A stretch of DNA of 64,000 nt from Chlorocebus sabaeus (GCF_047675955.1 NC_132910.1:116667143-116731142); one strand, 5' to 3'; positions 37,612-49,807 are shown, counted from the first letter of the stretch. Notes: generated by a model not told the origin, from the sequence alone. A program made the numbers and translations.

Positions 37612-40284
37612 GAGGACAGGGAGCACTAGCAAACCACCTGAATAAAGACAAAAGGGTAGAACAAAGCCATGATCACTGGATGATTGGAAAGCTGACGAGA
37701 CTGGAGCAAAGGATCAAACCAGACTTTGAGGGGTGGGGACCTCTCAACTTTATGGCTTATAGAAATCTCCCAGCATTCCAGTTAAAATGCAGATTTATGG
37801 GTTCTGTCTTCAGGGAGTATGTTCCAATGGCAACAGGTTAAGTTCAAGAATCAACATTTTTTTCCAACTTTCCATTAACTCTAATGTTCACACTCAGAAA
37901 TCTTACCAGGGAAGATGGAGATATTTGTTGGCGATTTTGCAAAAGAGTGATGTTAAAAGCGTTCCAGAAAGGTTAATCTGGTTGAGTGGCATGCCAGAGG
38001 CCAGTATGAAAGCTACTAATTAGTTCAGCTCAGAGGTGGTGAGAGCGTGACGGGACATGCTGACAGGAACGTTAGAAGGGCAGAAAAGTTACTAGTGGTG
38101 TGTAGAGGGCAGAGTCAATGGAATTTGATGATTCACACAGAATATTGGCTAGAGAAGAGGAGTAGAGCAATGCAAAGCTGATGTACTAAGATATAACTAG
38201 AAAGAAAAACAATTTTAAGGCAATAGATAGACTTTATATTGAGTTTATCCTTTATCTGGTCATGATTAGCCTATTTAAGTTTTATTTGGGTGTTTACATA
38301 ACATAATGATAAAATGCCTAGAATTTTATTATTAATAATACTATTATTATTTAATATTAATGATAAAATGCCTAGAATTCTAAGTTAGAATTCCACTTTC
38401 TAATTTAGACAAGTTTCATCACTGCACTTCAGTTATCTTTACAAGGGGAGAACCATCATTACAGAGTTGTTACGGAAAATAAGTGCACATGCAGTGCTGT
38501 TTTTCATCCCTTCTCTAAGATGTAAACATCAGAGAAAAGTTTCTATGAGCGTTTTACCTGTCTTTGGTCTCCAAATTTTGTTCCCTGAACAAGAGTTTTA
38601 TGTTTACATGTCTTTTTCTTTTACAACGTAACATTTCTAAACAAGAAGTAAATATCTAAATTTCGGAGGTTGTTTTGACTGTTTTTGAAGAAATATTACA
38701 GTAGTAGCCATCATATGATATACCTAAAGGACTGCCATTCTTGTAATAGTAAACAAACTACTTGTCGTCAAAGGATTTCAGAATACACTCTTTCTGTTCC
38801 TATTGCCAATTCTGAATTCTTATATCTGATTCCTAATGCATCAATTCTCTGCATAGGAATACAGACTGAGCAAGTGATTGGTGAAAACGCTTTTTCCCCC
38901 ACTATTCTATAGAGTAAGGTTATCTGTTGAAGGTTCAAACCTTACTCTTTTTGGGCTAAGGACTATTTTTGCCAAAATAGTTAAGTACATGAATATTTAA
39001 CTGAATGTGGAAGTATTAACTTTATCCCAGAGAACAATCTAAGTCAATTTTACCACATTCAATGGCCTAAAAGGGGGAGATGATGAGTTTTGCTATGTCA
39101 ATTTCTTTTAAAGAAAACTATTTCAATCATAATGTTTTCTACCAAAATGTTATTTTTTTCTATCTGTGAGATAGGATTGCTGTAGTAGTTCATCTTTTAA
39201 ATTAAAAGTCAGAGTTTCTCCCACCCTGTGATTGTAGCAATAGTTATGATGACCTACATAGAGAACTGTGTTACCTTGAGTCAAATAAATATTGATTGTG
39301 GCTTAGAAAGCTACTTTTATTGCTGCCTGAGTGGTGAAAAGAAAGAATATAAATGTGTATGTGTTAAGCCTTGTAGAACCTCAAAGTGTTTTGAGCTGGG
39401 AAAAATTAAATTTCATATTCAGATGCTTTGCGTTTAGCAAAACTCAAAACATATTTTGAAAACTGCTTTCTCCCTTAAGTTTATACCTCTGAGCATTTTA
39501 AGTAATATTATTTTTGTTTCTGAGTTATTTTCAACATGTTATGAGAGATTTTCGATAACCATGGGATGTTTTTCTTTGAACCTGGAAATTTTATCTTGCC
39601 AATATTAAATTGTATTCTATTCTAGAAACCCTGAGATCAGTATACAATTTTTAATTTGTTTCTTGATGGTTGACCAGATATCTTCAGTCATTCATTTTAT
39701 GTATTTAATTTTATTGAAATGCTTAAGTAGTCTATCTTATCATTATAAATGTAGTTTTACCTTTATGTATTTCAGTAGACATTCATTTAGAAAGAATTTA
39801 CAACTCTAAGCCATTAAGCATCAGGATTGCTGTATCTTTTATTTGATGGGGGTGGAATGCATAACATTATAAGTATTTATACGTACACACATTTTTGAAA
39901 AATGCTGCATATATGTTGTTTATATTCGAATGGGTTCCAGTGTCAACAGTTCTAGCTTTAAAGCAAGTTCTGAGAAAAAATATATGAAAAAATCTTCTCT
40001 TTCGTCAAACCAATAAAAATTATGATAGCACAGAATGTCATAAATTGGTTGTGGGGTTTTTTGGTTATTATTTTAGAGATAACCTAATGCATATTATTCA
40101 GGGCCTGCTTTTCTCTCCCTTGAGGAATCTATAGCATTCTTGATGTCATGAAAATAGAGCACAAGGTTGGAATTATTAATCACTGTACTTGAATGGACTT
40201 TTTCTTATTAAAGTGTGAACTGGTTAATTTTTATTAACTTATTAAAAGTTCAACTGGTCATTTGAAGAATCTTGTATGCATTCT
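37612..40284. other. AT-rich intron, mostly unique
   Basis: A MIR-like stretch may be present near 38390-38510. Direct repeats AATGATAAAATGCCTAGAATT lie at 38306-38326 and 38360-38380, a short local duplication separated by a TTA-rich spacer. No exon recognised. Confidence 0.5.
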
Positions 40285-40300
40285 CACTTGGACATATTCT

Positions 40301-40424
40301 CTTTTTTTATTATTATACTTTAAGTTCTAGGGTACATGTGCACAATGTGCAGGTTTGTTACATATGTATACTTGTGCCATGTTGGTGTGCTGCACCCATC
40401 AACTCATCAGCACCCATCAACTCG
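40301..40424 (-). mobile_element. Tiny 5'-truncated young L1 3' end
   Basis: Only about 124 bp of the L1 3' UTR, antisense, behind a short T-run. Perfect 16-bp target duplications CACTTGGACATATTCT at 40285-40300 and 40425-40440. The insert contains an 18-bp tandem repeat, two copies of GCACCCATCAACTC- (one partial), also seen at 54.38 kb. Confidence 0.95.
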
Positions 40425-40440
40425 CACTTGGACATATTCT

Positions 40441-41310
40441 TATCATATCAAGTATATTAGAAGTTGTTACTCCCAGGTAGGGTCTTAATCTGTGTAATGT
40501 TGTATGTATAATTTTACAGAAATTTGTAGTTCCTACACCGGTTTTCATCCTACATAACTCTAAGGAAATTCACTAGCCTGAAATACACATGCTTACAAAG
40601 GATGCTAAATAAGTCTCATTACTTTGTAAGAAGTAAACATTGAGCTTTAATGAGTGTTCCAAGGCTGTAGAAGACCTCTTTTTTGAATTAAATTTGTTAA
40701 GAATGTTTTAGTCTTTGCTTTTGTCTATTGTTTGTAACTAATCAGACGATATTTATGTTTATTATTTACTTTCGTGATTAGAGATGCTCTATTGTATTTA
40801 AACATATTTTAAAATATTGTAAACATTGCTGTTTTCTTGTGGAACTTTTTTTTTTTATTTCTAACAAAATCAAGAAGGAATATAAACATAAACATTCACA
40901 GTGGTTTTAGAAATGAACCAGTGGGAATCCACCACAACAGTGTTTAACTGAAATATGACTGCATATAATATTCCAAAGCAGGTGACTTATTTGAGACATC
41001 TAAACTCTATTTGAGAATGTCAATTCCAATACTCAATATTTATTTTCTCCTGGAAAGTGGAAGTGGAGGAGGAGGTTGGGTTAAAACCTTTTTTCTTCAC
41101 AGAAGGCGTAAGAATGCTAGCATTTAAAATAGACATTATTCTTTTGACCATGTATGACTGGACTCGAAGAGTCTTTCCCTTTACGTTTTTAACCTATTCA
41201 GATTTCCCATTTTACAGTATGCTTCCTAACATTGTTAAGAAGCGTACTCTAAAATAAATCAATCAATCACATTATTTAAGTGATTATAATTATTCTTCAC
41301 TGGTAATCTA
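40441..41310. other. AT-rich intron, nothing recognised
   Basis: No repeat, RNA gene or exon seen. Confidence 0.5.
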
Positions 41311-43238
41311 TCATGTACAACAGGAACTGGAATTCATGGGGGTTTCCCGCCCAAGATTATTCAGTGTGTGTTGTCAGTATTAGATTTCCCTTGGCCAGTC
41401 CAGGCAGCTTAGCTAGTGATATCACCCCATTTCATGTCCCTAAGGACTCTAAGCCCCTGCTTCCCATGCTCCTTCGGGACATAGGTGCTGTATCTACCAT
41501 CAAAATTGATCAAGAATATCATGAGGGTGCCCAAGGCCTTCATCTGATGCCAGACATATTACTCCATTCTCGTTGTGTGACAGCGCCCCAAGTCCTCTGA
41601 TGATCAGGTTAAAGGATTCTGCCAGGATGGTGACTCCTTATCTTACCTGCTGCTCATTTCGCACAAAGATCCCAAAGTGCCCAGAATTAGCTTAAAATTC
41701 AGTGGCATTCTTGCCATGGCTTCTGGTAGAAAAGTGCTTTTCTGTGAATCAGGATCTGTGAATGCTGAGAGTCCGGAAACGTGGGGGATGAGAAGCCCAA
41801 TTATCTCAGTGGGTCACTGCGAGTGCTGGCTTTTCCCTTTGGCTTTTCATTGTGATGCAAGTCTACACTCAGCCTTTTAAAATTTTTTAAAAATTTTAGA
41901 TGTTTTCTTCTTGTCCACTTTAAGGGTGTTGCCTCTTCCTCTCAAGCTCTGCCAGAGGCGAAATAGTTGATGTGTCCTGTCTCTTTTTGGAGGGGCTTGC
42001 CACTAGATGGAATTCAGCTGGCCTTTGTAATGTTAGCTCTCCGGGTTCCAGAAAAATTACAGTTTTGTTAGTGATCTGTTTTTTGTTTTTCATTTACATG
42101 GTTAGATTGAGAACAACATTCTATTCCAGCTTTGTGTAGTCTACATATAAGTACAACCATCAGGATAATTGTTTTTAAGTTGATATCTTGCCTGGGGTGG
42201 GGAATGTGGATTGCAATCCAAGAGGCTTTCCCTCTAGGACAGATTGCCTGAGCTAAGGAAGCAATCTGGAAGTTGTGCCAGCTACATGTGTGAATCATAC
42301 TTATATATTTTATGACCTGGAAAATAACCATCAGGTAGATCATAGACCTAGTGGACAGACTATGAGTCAATCCAGGGACAGGACTCAGTTTATTAGTTCC
42401 AGGAGAACCCATGAAAGCTCTTTGATTTTCCATGTATCAGTGTCAATGACCCTGTTTCCAACAGTCCTTAAAATGCCTGTATATGGTTATCCAAAGATAT
42501 GACTGTTGGCACCTTTGTGGAAGGACTTTAGGATCATTATCATGTATTCTTTTCATGATGCTACAGGGTTGTTCCTCCTAGAAATCTGTTTTTTTTACTT
42601 CAGCATATGGGTTCCAGGTTTGAAAACTGGCTCATATCATGAATCTCAGTAAGATATTTTTGGATGGTAGGTGGTGGGGTGGGGAGTAAATACACTCTAT
42701 CTTCTGATCATCCAGCATCCATTCTTTTAATTGTGCACCCTGAATAATACCCTTGGTTGACTGTCCATCTATTTTGCTCCTTGGACACCATGTTCTGTTA
42801 ACTATCTCAGAACTCTCTAAGGGTCAGTGTTCCTACATGTGACTACAACCTTGACAGGCATTATAATTGCCTCTACCTGGCTTATAAGAATTGGATATTA
42901 CCCTCTGTAGCTTTTCAGGATTCCATCATGTCCATTGTTGTCAGTGAGCCCATTCCATAACACCACCTTCTACCATCAGTCTTGGCCTTCAGAGGAGCAT
43001 CAAGTCTGAACTTCTTAGTGACGCTGTTTTTCCTTTCACCAGCGTGTTTCTTATAGCCTTGGTAAATGGTCTATCTTTAGGGCCTTTGTATGAAGTATAG
43101 TCATCTAATGGGCATTCTGGCTGAGAACAGTATATTTGTTCAAGCATGCTTACTTCTCTGAGCCTTTTAATCTCCCTGGCATTTCTCTATTACTTAATGC
43201 CGGTCCGTGCTTTATTATTTCTTCCAGGAGACATCTGT

Positions 43239-43460
43239 TTTAGTCAGGGTTCTCTAGAGGGACAGAACTAATAAGATATATGTATATATGAAAGGGAGTT
43301 TATTAGAGAGAATTGGCTCACACTATCAAAAGCTGAAGTCCCACGATAGGCCATCTGCAAGCTGGGGATGAAAGAAGCCAGTAGTGGCTCAGTCCAAGTC
43401 CAAAAGCCTCAAAGAAGGGAAGCAGATGGTGCAGCCTTCACCATCTTAAAGCATGTTTGC
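43239..43460 (-). mobile_element. LTR 3'-end fragment, antisense, family unresolved
   Basis: Reads as the reverse complement of an LTR end: TTTTAGTCAGGGTTCTCTAG at the low end and an rc AATAAACTCCCTTTC (about 43291-43305), a poly(A) signal. The end motif is common in mammalian LTRs, but I cannot name the family. Confidence 0.5.
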
Positions 43461-43789
43461 ATTGTCTTTCAGTCTTCTTTTAAGGGCATCAAATCCTGTA
43501 TCCCAGGATAGTGCTATCAAATAAATAAACTCTTATGCAACACCTTTGGAATTGAGTCCTTGAGTATTCTCTGGGCTACGAGTAGGCAAGGTTTTGTAGA
43601 TCCTTTTGGCTATAGTCCCTTGCTTCCCGTTTCAGGCGCAATTCATTCTGCTTAGGTTATGTTGTGATTTAACCCTATTATTGGTTTAGTGGCTGGAAAG
43701 GGTAAGTAAGATCTTGAGGGGTGCACATTGTCTTTCAGAAGAGAAAATATTGCACTATCTTTAACAAGGGAGTAAGCATTAGTTCTTCT

Positions 43790-44093
43790 ATTTTTTTTTT
43801 TTTCTTTTTTGAGATGGAGTCTTGCTGTGTTGCCCAAGCTGGAGTGCCGTGGTATGATATTGGATCACTGCAACCTCCACCTCCTGGATACAAGTAATTC
43901 TCCTGTCTCAGCCTCCCAAGCAACTGGAAATACAGGTGCAAGCTGCCATGCCCAGCTAATTTTTGTATTTTAAATAGAGATGGGGTTTCACCATATTGGT
44001 CAGGCTGGTTTCAAACTCCTGATCTCAGGTGATCTACCTGCCTCGGCCTCCCAAAGTGCTGGGATTACAGGCATGAGCCACTGTGCCCAACCA
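43790..44093 (-). mobile_element. AluS/J-like SINE
   Basis: Antisense Alu between AGCATTAGTTCTT (about 43776-43788) and AGCGTCAGTTCTT (about 44093-44105), an imperfect target duplication. It lies inside the ERVL-like region. Confidence 0.9.
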
Positions 44094-44678
44094 GCGTCAG
44101 TTCTTAATAGGATAAGAGAAGTGTGGAGTTTCAAGATTATATTTTTTCATCCCATGTGTCTGGGTTTCCAAGTAGAACTGTACCCTGGCATAGCTGACCT
44201 GCTGAGATCAAGAGGCCGACCCTATCTGGGCACTCTGTAACTCTTAGGATTAAGTCCTGGACCTCATCTTTACTTTTCTCTGCTATCAAGCTGTAGGAGA
44301 TGACAGTATTTTTATATACTACCGAGAAGGTTATCTGGCTTTCACTCATAGCTTTTAACGTTTCATTAATTGTGGCCATTCTTTTTTTAACATTTAACAA
44401 GCATCAATGGAGTTTAGCATTAGCTACTCAATTTACTATCCTTAGAGTTACTATTTTCCCTGTATTGCACAAACACCAGATATATAACACCAGCATTTAT
44501 TTTTATAATTTACCATCAGTACAAGAGAAAGATTTAATAATTATACTCACATCATATGCCAGAGACTGTTTTTTGCTCAAGCTCCCACCTAGGATGGGAT
44601 TCCCATTGCCAGCTCCAAATCTTCATTGCGAAAATACCATTGCAGTGCCTGCTTAGGTGGACCAGTATTGGCACCAAC

Positions 44679-45130
44679 TGTCACAGGTTGCGTTGCTTAG
44701 GAGGCAGACCCTGTGATAGAGATTATTATGTTGGGTGTTCTTAGGGACAGTTCTTAGGATCACCACTTGTGAAAAGGAAGGGAAGGATGCAGGTGTGGGA
44801 AGAGGAATTTATTGGGATGCAATGTAGTTTCAGTGCAGGTCTTAGACAAATCTGAAACCCTGATGCTAGTATGACCCATCAGAGATGTCTCATGTTGGTT
44901 GGAAGGAGCTATGCCCTTATATACCCTTCTGGAGCAGTCATTAGATGCTGGCTACCCACAGGAAGTGGGTTTGGCTATGGATGAGGCAGCTTTTCAGCCA
45001 GGAGAGCTGACAGCTGAAGTCTTTCAGTCAACAGCCTTCCCAGAATCTGGGAATAAATTATTCAATCTTGAGGTTGGAACCGGGCAGACCATCAAAGCAT
45101 CCTCTAAAAAACACCATGGAAATAACTAGT
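44679..45130 (-). mobile_element. ERVL-type LTR (LTR16/LTR33-like), antisense
   Basis: On the minus strand it carries a TATA-like GTATATAAG (rc of 44916-44924) and AATAAA (rc of 44808-44813), and ends at 44679 with …TGACA (rc of TGTCA). Immediately beyond, TTGGTGCCAA… would sit where a primer-binding site belongs. This supports a retroviral LTR with the internal region at lower coordinates. The family name is a guess. Confidence 0.6.
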
Positions 45131-45572
45131 AGTAGTACCCCTCTCCACCCTACCCCCACCCAAACCCTCTTCATATTTATAGGGGCAGTAGAGGCAGGGA
45201 ACATCTGAGATACTGTATAGGAAAAGAAATCTGCCCTTAAATACAATACTATGCCTAGATACATTTACAAGCAATTTCTGCCAGTTGTTTAAGGAAAAAA
45301 TAATTCGAATTTATACAAATTGTTTGAATGACTAAAAAGGAAATAATGTCTTCCAGCTCATTTTATAAGGTGAGTATAACTTTGATACTATAACTGGACA
45401 ATGAAAATAAAAGAAAAAATATTATGGGTTAGATCTTTTATAAAGCTAAATGCTAAAATCCAAAATGGGAACTAAAGGGTTTCTTTTACTTGATAAAGTA
45501 ACTGCCAGAATCTTTTAGCTAAAACCATAGTCAATGAGAAACTATTAGAAGCCTCTTCAAAAGTTATAAGAC

Positions 45573-45881
45573 AGCTGGGCATGGTGGCTCATGCCTGTAA
45601 TTCCAGCACTTTGGGAGGCTGAGGCGGGTAGATCACCTGAGGTCAGTAGTTCGAGACCAGCCTGGCCAATATGCTGAAACCACGTCTCTACTGAAAATAC
45701 AAAACTTAGCCGGGTGTGGTGGTGTGTGCCTGTAACCCCAGCTACTCAGGAGGCTAAGACAGGAGAATTGCTGGAACCAGGAGGCAGAGGTTGTAGTAAG
45801 CCAAGATCATACTACTGTACTCCAGCCTGGGCAACAGAGTGAGACTCCATCTCAAAAAAAAAAAAAAAAAAAAAAAAAAAG
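45573..45881 (+). mobile_element. AluS-like SINE, full length
   Basis: Sense Alu beginning GCTGGGCATGGTGGCTCATGC and ending in a ~26-base A tract at 45856-45881. Flanks AAAAGTTATAAGACA and AAAGGTTAGAAGGCA look like a diverged target duplication. Confidence 0.92.
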
Positions 45882-46625
45882 GTTAGAAGGCAAGGCAAGT
45901 ATTACTGCCATCACTAGTTATATTCACTATTATGGTTTGGATTCTAGCATTTAGCTAAAACACACATACACAGAGCAACTGAAAAGAATGAATACAACAT
46001 TACTTTCAGATGGTAAAAGTGACTTCACAGGAAATGCAAGAGATCCATTGGAGCCAATGGAAATATTCAGGATGTATGATGAATACAGGATCAAAGTATA
46101 ACAATTCTTTTATTATATATAAGGAACACTTAGAAAATATAATTTAACATGTTAATATTTGTTAAAGAAATGCAGTCTGCAAGTTTACCTAGAAATGAAT
46201 TTAACAAGGCATACATTAGGAAGAAAAAGTTATACCTTTATGGGAAGATGTAAATAAAACCAAAATAAGTTGAACTATAATCTTTAAAATGACAATTATT
46301 CTTATATTAATTTACATAGATAGTGCAATTCTAATCAAGGTCTCATTGGTGTTTTCTTGTAGCTTGACTGTCTGCTTCTAAAATTTATATAGAAAATCAT
46401 ATTGCTAAGAAAAACTGAGAAAAGTTTGATAACATAGGTATGGGACTAATTCTATTAGATATAAAGAGTCATATAAAGAGATTGTTACCAGTATAGTAGG
46501 GTATTAAAGCTATACACCAATGAAACAGAATAAAAGGCTTAGATATATGACAGAGACAGTATTTAAAATATTTGAAAAAGGGATAGAGGTTCTTTACATG
46601 GAACTGGGACAGTTAGTTATCCATG
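45882..46625 (+). mobile_element. Old L1 (L1M-like) ORF2 fragment, sense
   Basis: A-rich sense sequence with ORF2-like order (AAATGAATTTAACAAGG near 46192, GCAATTCTAATCAAGGTCTC near 46325). Interrupted by the hAT element, the LTR and an Alu. Similar L1 3' sequence reappears at 49.3 kb. Confidence 0.6.
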
Positions 46626-46627
46626 TA

Positions 46628-46848
46628 GATCACACATGTCCAACCTGTGGCCTGTGGGCTGGTGCAGCCCAGGACAGCTTTGAATGCAACTCAACACAAA
46701 ATCGTATACTTTTTTAAAACATTATGGATTTTTTTTTTTTTTGCATTTTTCTTTTTAGCTCATCACCTATAGTTAGTGTATTTTATGTATGGCCCAAGGC
46801 AATTCTTCCAGTGTGGCCCTGGGAAGCCAAAAGATTGGATATCCCTGA
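46628..46848 (+). mobile_element. Nonautonomous hAT-like DNA transposon
   Basis: Starts near CACATGTCCAACCTGTGGCC and ends TTGGATATCCCTG, an imperfect terminal inverted repeat. The interior has GGCTTTGAATGCAACTC-like and TTTTAGCTCATCACCTATAG order found in a common mammalian hAT relic family I cannot name. No target duplication is clear. Confidence 0.65.
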
Positions 46849-46956
46849 ATGAAAAGATATTTAATCTTTAACTATAACAAAAGAAAAAAATAGATTAATG
46901 CGGACTAAACACATAAATGTTAAAAGTTAGATTTTAGGAGTTTTAAGAAATATAGG

Positions 46957-47347
46957 TGATATGGTTGGCTCTGTGTCCCCAACCCAAATCTCATCTTGAA
47001 TTGTAATCTCCAGAATCCCCATGTGTTGAGGGCAGGACCTGGTGGGATGTGATTGGATCATGGGGGGCAGTTTCCCCCATGCTGAAAGTTTACTGAGTGA
47101 GTTCTTATGAGAGTGAGTTAGTTCTCATGAGATCTGATGGTTTTATAAATGTTTGACAGTTCCTCCTACACACACTCTCTCTCGCCTGCCTCCATGTAAG
47201 ATGTGCTTGCTTTCCCTCCCACCATGATTGTAAGTTTCCTGAGGCCTCTCCAACCATGTGGATCAGTGAGTCAATTAAACCTCTTTCCTTTGTCAATTAC
47301 CCAGTCATGGACATTTATTTATAGCAGTGTGAAAATTGACTAATAGA
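46957..47347 (+). mobile_element. MST-type MaLR solo LTR, sense
   Basis: Starts TGATATGGTTGGCTCTGTG and ends GACTAATAGA. It contains CAACCATGTGG and GTCAATTAAACCTC. The likely 5-bp duplication is ATAGG (46952-46956) and ATAGT (47348-47352). MSTA/MSTB-like. Confidence 0.9.
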
Positions 47348-47703
47348 ATAGTAAACTACTTTTATGGTCTCAGGAAAAGATGTGTTGCTTAAATGGGACT
47401 TAGAAGCCCAAAATATAAAGGAGAAATGGTTATAAAATGTATTGCATTAAATTAAACACATTTATTTAAGTTGAATGCACTAAATAAACCACATCCTGTG
47501 TAACCCAACACCCATACTGGGAAAAACTTCTTCAATGAAAGAAAATTAATATCTAGCAAAGCTTATAATCAATAAGCATAAGACAAATCTTACAAAGAAA
47601 ATACATCCCAAAGGATAGGAATAGGTCATTCACCAAAAAGGAAGGATCCCCAAAGCATAAATACAAATGTCAGTCTCACTAGTTATGAGGCAATGTGTTG
47701 CTT
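47348..47703 (+). mobile_element. Old L1 fragment, continuing
   Basis: A-rich sense DNA between LTR and Alu, most likely the same L1 relic (GAAAGAAAATTAATATC…ACAAATCTTACAAAG). Diverged. Confidence 0.5.
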
Positions 47704-47717
47704 AAAATATATTTCTC

Positions 47718-48050
47718 GGCCGGGCGCGGTGGCGCAAGCCTGTAATCCCAGCACTTTGGGAGGCCGAGACGGGCGGATCACGAGGTCAGGAGATCGAGAC
47801 CATCCTGGCTAACTAACACGGTGAAACCCCGTCTCTACTAAAAAATACAAAAAACTAGCCGGGCGAGGTGGCGGCGCCTGTAGTCCCAGCTACTCGGGAG
47901 GCTGAGGCAGGAGAATGGCGTGAACCCGGGGGGCGGAGCTTGCAGTGAGCCAAGATCACGCCACTGCACTCCAGCCTGGGCGACAGAGCGAGACTCCGTC
48001 TCCAAAAAAAAAAAATAAATAAAATAAAATAAAATAAAATAAAATAAAAT
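47718..48050 (+). mobile_element. Young Old-World-monkey-type AluY with (AAAAT)n tail
   Basis: Full length, GGCCGGGCGCGGTGGCGC to an (AAAAT)n tail at about 48014-48050. Perfect 14-bp duplication AAAATATATTTCTC at 47704-47717 and 48051-48064. It carries AAAAAACTAGCCGGGCGAGG and a 4-bp TAAC duplication in GGCTAACTAACACGG (about 47807-47821). Confidence 0.95.
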
Positions 48051-48064
48051 AAAATATATTTCTC

Positions 48065-49300
48065 TATATACATGTTTGCAGAATAGATGAGTCGATTTCC
48101 TCGCATCCTCTAATTGTGTTTTTAGTGTTACTATGAACTAATGGGTTTAATCATATTTGATAATGTGTTTCAGTCCAATCACTTATTCTCTTTATTGATA
48201 CTCGTTATCCCAATTTTGGACAGCAGGAGTTTACACAGTTGTTCCTAAATCTTTTAACATAACACTTTCATCTGTGGAAGCCTTATTGCTTTCTGGCATT
48301 ACAATAGCCAAGGCTTATTTTACTCAGATTCTGCCTCAATGCTGAAATCATTTTTTTCCAGAAAGCTCTGATCTTTTTAGTTGGGGAGTTTTCTGGGTGC
48401 CAGTGGTTTTTATTACCATTGTGTTGGTTTTGTTCATTGTTTCCAGACTTTTTTTATTAGTGAGAAAGAGGAAATATATGTACATATAATTTTTAGTTAT
48501 GAAATTAATTATAATTTTATATAGATAATTCCAGTTCATTTTTGGGGTCCAAAGCTTTTAATTAACCTCCCTGATTTCAGAATCAACCTTCTTCAAACAT
48601 AGTAAAAATACGGGTTCTTAAAGATAACAGTTTTTGCTTTTTACACTTTATCTTGTAACACATACGCAATCTCAAAATAATATCACCATCACTGCCTACC
48701 ACCAATAATATGATTATTGAAAAGTTTACTTTTTAAACTTCTTTTGCTTTTAGGATACATTTCAGTGAGGATATATATTTAAGTTTCTGTTTTTTGTTTT
48801 TGTTTGTTTGCTTCCAAAGAACTTTGAATGGTTTCTGTCTTTGTGGCTATGTCACCAAATATGTGCATATGTTCATTTGCTTCTTTGCATTAGGTTGTAC
48901 ATTGGATTCTACAAAACTCTCTTCCAATTTTAGCTGTTCTCAGGTTGGCCCACTATGCTTTCCAATAAGTATCTTGTCAGCGATTTTTACATTTTTCTGT
49001 CCCCAGACCCATCAGAAACCTACTTGCCATCCTTTTTTTCCTTACTGATGTGCCGATACTGTGTGGTTCTTGTAGCTGTTTTCACAGAGGAATAGTTGTA
49101 AAATAGTTTGTTCCCATCCACTTGTATTTGAAAGTTTGAGGTGATACTTTGTAACCTAGATCTATGCTATATATTGTCGAAGGGTCTTTGGTTTTTTTAA
49201 AATTCTTGCTGTTTTGTGTTTCTATAGCAAAATCAGATAATATTCCATTATTATGTGGCTATTGCTACTGCCATTATTACTCTGTATTCAAATTCTAGGC
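48065..49300. other. AT-rich intron, nothing recognised
   Basis: No clear repeat or exon. Confidence 0.45.
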
Positions 49301-49795
49301 AATTTCTTAAAAAGGTGTATACGTGCATATCCTATGACCCACTGATTTAACTACTACGTATTTTTCCTAGACAAGTCTTCTGCAATACAGGGTGTTTACT
49401 AGAGCATTGTTTGTATTAGGGAAAAGTTTGATGCTATGTAAATTTATATGAATAGAAAAAGATACAAATAAATGTTATTTTCGTATAAAAGACTAACTTA
49501 GAAGTTCAGGAAAACTATAGTCAAATATGTATAACAAACATTATATTTTCAATATTGTGCAAAATCATATAGATGAAAAAGAAAACATAGAGTTTAATGA
49601 TATTTAAATAAAACTTAAAATTGTTAAGCAAAAAGAAGTACTATACTTTTCCACAGATACATATGAGTTTGGAAGAAGAGAAACATGTACCGGAGTGACA
49701 AATACTGTATTTGCGATACTGGTTACTCTGAGAGAACATGGGGTCATTGTAATTAGAAGGAAAACATAGATAGTGTAAGAACTATTCTAATAATA
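49300..49795 (+). mobile_element. Old L1 (L1M-like) 3' fragment, sense
   Basis: GTATACGTGCATATCCTATGACCCACTGATTTAACTACTACG followed by a TACAGGGTGTTTACTAGAGCATTGTTTG segment resembles ORF2/3' end of old L1. Diverged and without a tail. Confidence 0.6.
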
Positions 49796-49807
49796 AAGAT
49801 ACAACAT

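Larger units (their letters stand above)
41313..44678 (-). mobile_element. Probable ancient ERVL-like internal region, antisense
   Basis: Sequence adjoining the LTR at 44679 and running away from it on the minus strand is GC-richer than the intron and contains minus-strand open stretches of 121 codons (42068-42433) and 87 codons (44137-44400). Orientation agrees with the LTR. An Alu (43790-44093) and an LTR fragment (43239-43460) interrupt it. I could not identify gag, protease or RT motifs by eye, so the ERV assignment is an inference from position and LTR context. Confidence 0.45.

Noticed and set aside
42068..42433. 121-codon minus-strand frame
   Set aside because: It lies in the putative ERVL relic and shows no domain I can identify. 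I keep it as part of that relic, not as a separate gene.
43239..43460. LTR fragment as an intact promoter
   Set aside because: Only the 3' end of an LTR is present; no TATA-like element or full length is seen.
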